From: Candidatus Pelagibacter sp.
GTDB taxonomy: Bacteria > Pseudomonadota > Alphaproteobacteria > Pelagibacterales > Pelagibacteraceae
Length of the DNA stretch: 64,000 nucleotides
Assembly (NCBI GenBank): GCA_028101445.1
Contig: JAOHKR010000001.1
Coordinates: forward strand, 85,028-149,027
Reading direction: 5' to 3'
The first letter of the stretch is position 1. Each line of letters begins with the position of its first letter. A model generated the notes under the pieces. The model had not been told where the DNA came from. It was given only the letters and a program-made list of their open reading frames with translations, and ran no database searches. Positions 62,575 through 64,000 of the stretch are shown here, piece by piece. The position numbers were made by a program, and so were the translations under genes.

Positions 62575-63024
62575 ATGTTAGAAAAATTCAAAAATTTTAT
62601 GACCGAATCTGCAAATATCATGTTTGACGATTCTAAGAATGATTTAAGGAGTTTGCCTAAAGCAGTTCGTCTACAAATTTTAATTGTACTTTCCTTTGTT
62701 TGGTCAACTGTTTTTAGTCTATATGTATTTTCAATTACATCATTTATTTTTGGTTGGGCTGGGGTTGTAATGGGACACATCGGTTTAATTATTGCTGTTT
62801 ACATCACGTTTAAATTTTTTCACAAGAGACAAGAGCAACCAATAAGTGTTTTTCAATCAGGCAATTTTAATCCCGCTAAAATTTTTGCGGTATTTTTTGT
62901 CATCTTTTTTATTTTCATATTTACTAAGGGTATAGACGTTCTAACAAGAACAAATTCTTATGAAACACCATATTCTGGACCTGATACGACTACTGAAGAA
63001 AGAATTAAAAAATTTGTAAAATAG
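62575..63024 (+). CDS. Membrane protein of unknown function
   Basis: The 149-residue protein has three hydrophobic helices (about 34-54, 58-80 and 101-121) and a hydrophilic C-terminal tail with TRTNSYETPYSGPDTTTE. The N-terminal 30 residues are amphipathic and charged. No family was recognised. It sits between the flavodoxin-fold oxidoreductase and the fumarylacetoacetate-hydrolase-family gene, 24 bases before the latter. Confidence 0.6.
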   Translation: MLEKFKNFMTESANIMFDDSKNDLRSLPKAVRLQILIVLSFVWSTVFSLYVFSITSFIFGWAGVVMGHIGLIIAVYITFKFFHKRQEQPISVFQSGNFNPAKIFAVFFVIFFIFIFTKGIDVLTRTNSYETPYSGPDTTTEERIKKFVK

Positions 63025-63048
63025 ATAATTCTTATCTAAAATTAATCC

Positions 63049-63894
63049 ATGAAATTATTAAGAGTTGGTGAGTTTAACCAAGAAATAGTTGCAACGTTAG
63101 ATAAAGAGAACAAATTAAGAGATCTTTCCTCTTATATTAAAGATTTAAATCCCTCTACTTTTAACGAAGATAATTTAAAAAAATTAAAAAAATTAAATTT
63201 AAATAATTTACCAGAAATAAAACCTAATCGAATAGGAAGCTGCTTTAATAAGCCAACAAATTATTTTTGTGTAGGAAAAAACTTTCACCTTCATGCAATT
63301 GAAGTTGGATCAAAAGCACCTAAGGACCCAATGATATTTTCGAAAGCTATCTCATGTTTATCAGGTCCAAATGATAATATTGTAATTCCAAAAGACTCAG
63401 CAAAAGTTGATTGGGAATGTGAAATTGGTGTATGCTTGAAAGATGATGCTTATCAAATCACTAAAGAGGATAGTGAGAAGTATATTGGCGGTTATTTTTT
63501 AGCTAACGATGTTAGTGCTAGAGATTTTCAGTTAGAAAAATCTGGACAATTTATTATAGGTAAATCAGCTCCATCCTTTGGACCTATTGGGCCTTTTTTA
63601 GTAACACCTGATGAAATTGTTGATGTAAAAAATTTAAATATGAAAACTACGGTTAATGGTAAAATCATGCAAAATGGTAATACCAAAGATATGATTCATT
63701 CTATTAATCATGTAATTGCTTATTTAAGCACATTTATTAAACTTCAAAGAGGTGATCTTATTATTTTTGGGACTCCAGATGGTGTTGGTGCTGGGATTAA
63801 GCCAAATCCTGTCTTTTTAAAAGATGGTGATATGATTGAGCTTGAAATTGAAGGATTAGGAAAACAAAAACATAAAGTTATCGATCAAAATTAA
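63049..63894 (+). CDS. Fumarylacetoacetate hydrolase family protein
   Basis: The 281-residue protein has the FAH-fold signatures NYFCVGKNFHLHA (near 72-84), DWECEIGVCL with two metal-binding Glu residues, the NDVSARDFQ segment, and IIFGTPDGVGAGIKP near the end. Such enzymes act on beta-diketones or oxo-acids (acylpyruvases, oxaloacetate decarboxylases, catechol-pathway isomerases). The exact substrate is not readable. Its stop overlaps that of a convergent partial gene by four bases. Confidence 0.88.
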   Translation: MKLLRVGEFNQEIVATLDKENKLRDLSSYIKDLNPSTFNEDNLKKLKKLNLNNLPEIKPNRIGSCFNKPTNYFCVGKNFHLHAIEVGSKAPKDPMIFSKAISCLSGPNDNIVIPKDSAKVDWECEIGVCLKDDAYQITKEDSEKYIGGYFLANDVSARDFQLEKSGQFIIGKSAPSFGPIGPFLVTPDEIVDVKNLNMKTTVNGKIMQNGNTKDMIHSINHVIAYLSTFIKLQRGDLIIFGTPDGVGAGIKPNPVFLKDGDMIELEIEGLGKQKHKVIDQN

Positions 63895-64000
63895 TCTCTA
63901 AATGTTTGTTTTTTTCCTGAAAATTTTTTTTTCTTATCTCCAAAACTCTTTTTAAAAGGCTTCTTCTTTCCGTCAAATTTTTTTTTAAAACCAAAAGATT
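63891..64000 (-). CDS. Lys/Phe/Gly-rich C-terminal tail, partial gene
   Basis: The minus-strand frame runs off the window and ends with TAA at 63893-63891. The visible 36 residues (SFGFKKKFDGKKKPFKKS, then FGDKKKKFSGKKQTFRD) are low-complexity and very basic. Such tails occur on DEAD-box RNA helicases and on some pseudouridine synthases; which one is present here cannot be decided from the tail alone. The stop overlaps that of the FAH-family gene by four bases. Confidence 0.5.
   Translation of the reverse strand, partial: SFGFKKKFDGKKKPFKKSFGDKKKKFSGKKQTFRD

Overview
This 64 kb window looks like chromosomal DNA of a streamlined, very AT-rich alphaproteobacterium, most likely of the SAR11 (Pelagibacterales) type or a similarly reduced marine lineage. 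The reasons are the strong A/T bias, very short or overlapping gene junctions, the alphaproteobacterial regulator GcrA, DUF2093, DUF1289 and DUF3035 proteins, the gene orders trpF-trpB-trpA-accD-folC and argD-argF, the short HisG plus HisZ pair, and a tRNA-His without the usual extra 5' G. No insertion sequence, prophage, CRISPR array or rRNA operon was seen. The family-level assignment is inference from gene content, not from a tree.

Layout. 1-9.6 kb: the tail of a pirin, a quinone oxidoreductase, small DUF proteins, ubiA, and a lipid A/Kdo block (msbA, waaA, lpxK, an LpxL-type acyltransferase), then purD and rsmD. 9.6-16 kb (minus strand): pgi, a small lipoprotein, lspA, ileS, ribF and a HAD phosphatase. 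16-18 kb: groES-groEL behind a heat-shock-like promoter. 18-21.3 kb (minus): a histidine cluster tRNA-His, hisS, hisZ, hisG. 21.5-29.5 kb: cspA, accA, divergent glcB, then recR, ybaB, dnaX, the SRP RNA, pheA and kdsB. 29.6-36.3 kb: a membrane-anchored cytochrome c, argF-argD, an orphan ABC-2 permease, gcrA, an aquaporin and a divergent PiT-like permease. 36.3-42.8 kb (minus): ugpB-ugpA-ugpE-ugpC-ugpQ for glycerol-3-phosphate and glycerophosphodiester use, an SMR-like protein and an NDUFA9-like protein. 42.8-55.2 kb (plus): RNase D, kdsD, lptC, lptB, aroA, cmk, rpsA, ihfB, pyrF, trpF, trpB, trpA, accD, folC. 55.2-61.7 kb (minus): trxA, sbcB, rmuC, an MFS transporter, an ADP-ribosylglycohydrolase relative and rlmN. 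61.7-64 kb: small membrane proteins, a flavodoxin-fold oxidoreductase, a fumarylacetoacetate-hydrolase-family protein and the tail of a lysine-rich protein.

How the genes work together. Envelope genes (waaA, lpxK, acyltransferase, msbA, kdsB, kdsD, lptC, lptB, lspA) indicate a lipid A/Kdo outer membrane, with lptA and kdsC absent from their usual places. accA and accD supply two subunits of acetyl-CoA carboxylase. Malate synthase G, the ugp system and the PiT-like carrier point to scavenging of small carbon and phosphorus compounds. Amino-acid (His, Trp, Phe, Arg), pyrimidine and purine steps indicate broad biosynthetic ability.

The most interesting points are: two stable RNA genes that abut start codons (tRNA-His 4 nt before hisS; SRP RNA 7 nt before dnaX); a slippery A-run in dnaX positioned to make a short gamma-like product; altered active-site motifs in TrpF, TrpB, TrpA, AccD and FolC in one contiguous block; an SMR protein lacking the essential Glu; an AccA with a C-terminal membrane segment; and a glcB without room for the glycine riboswitch described in other SAR11.
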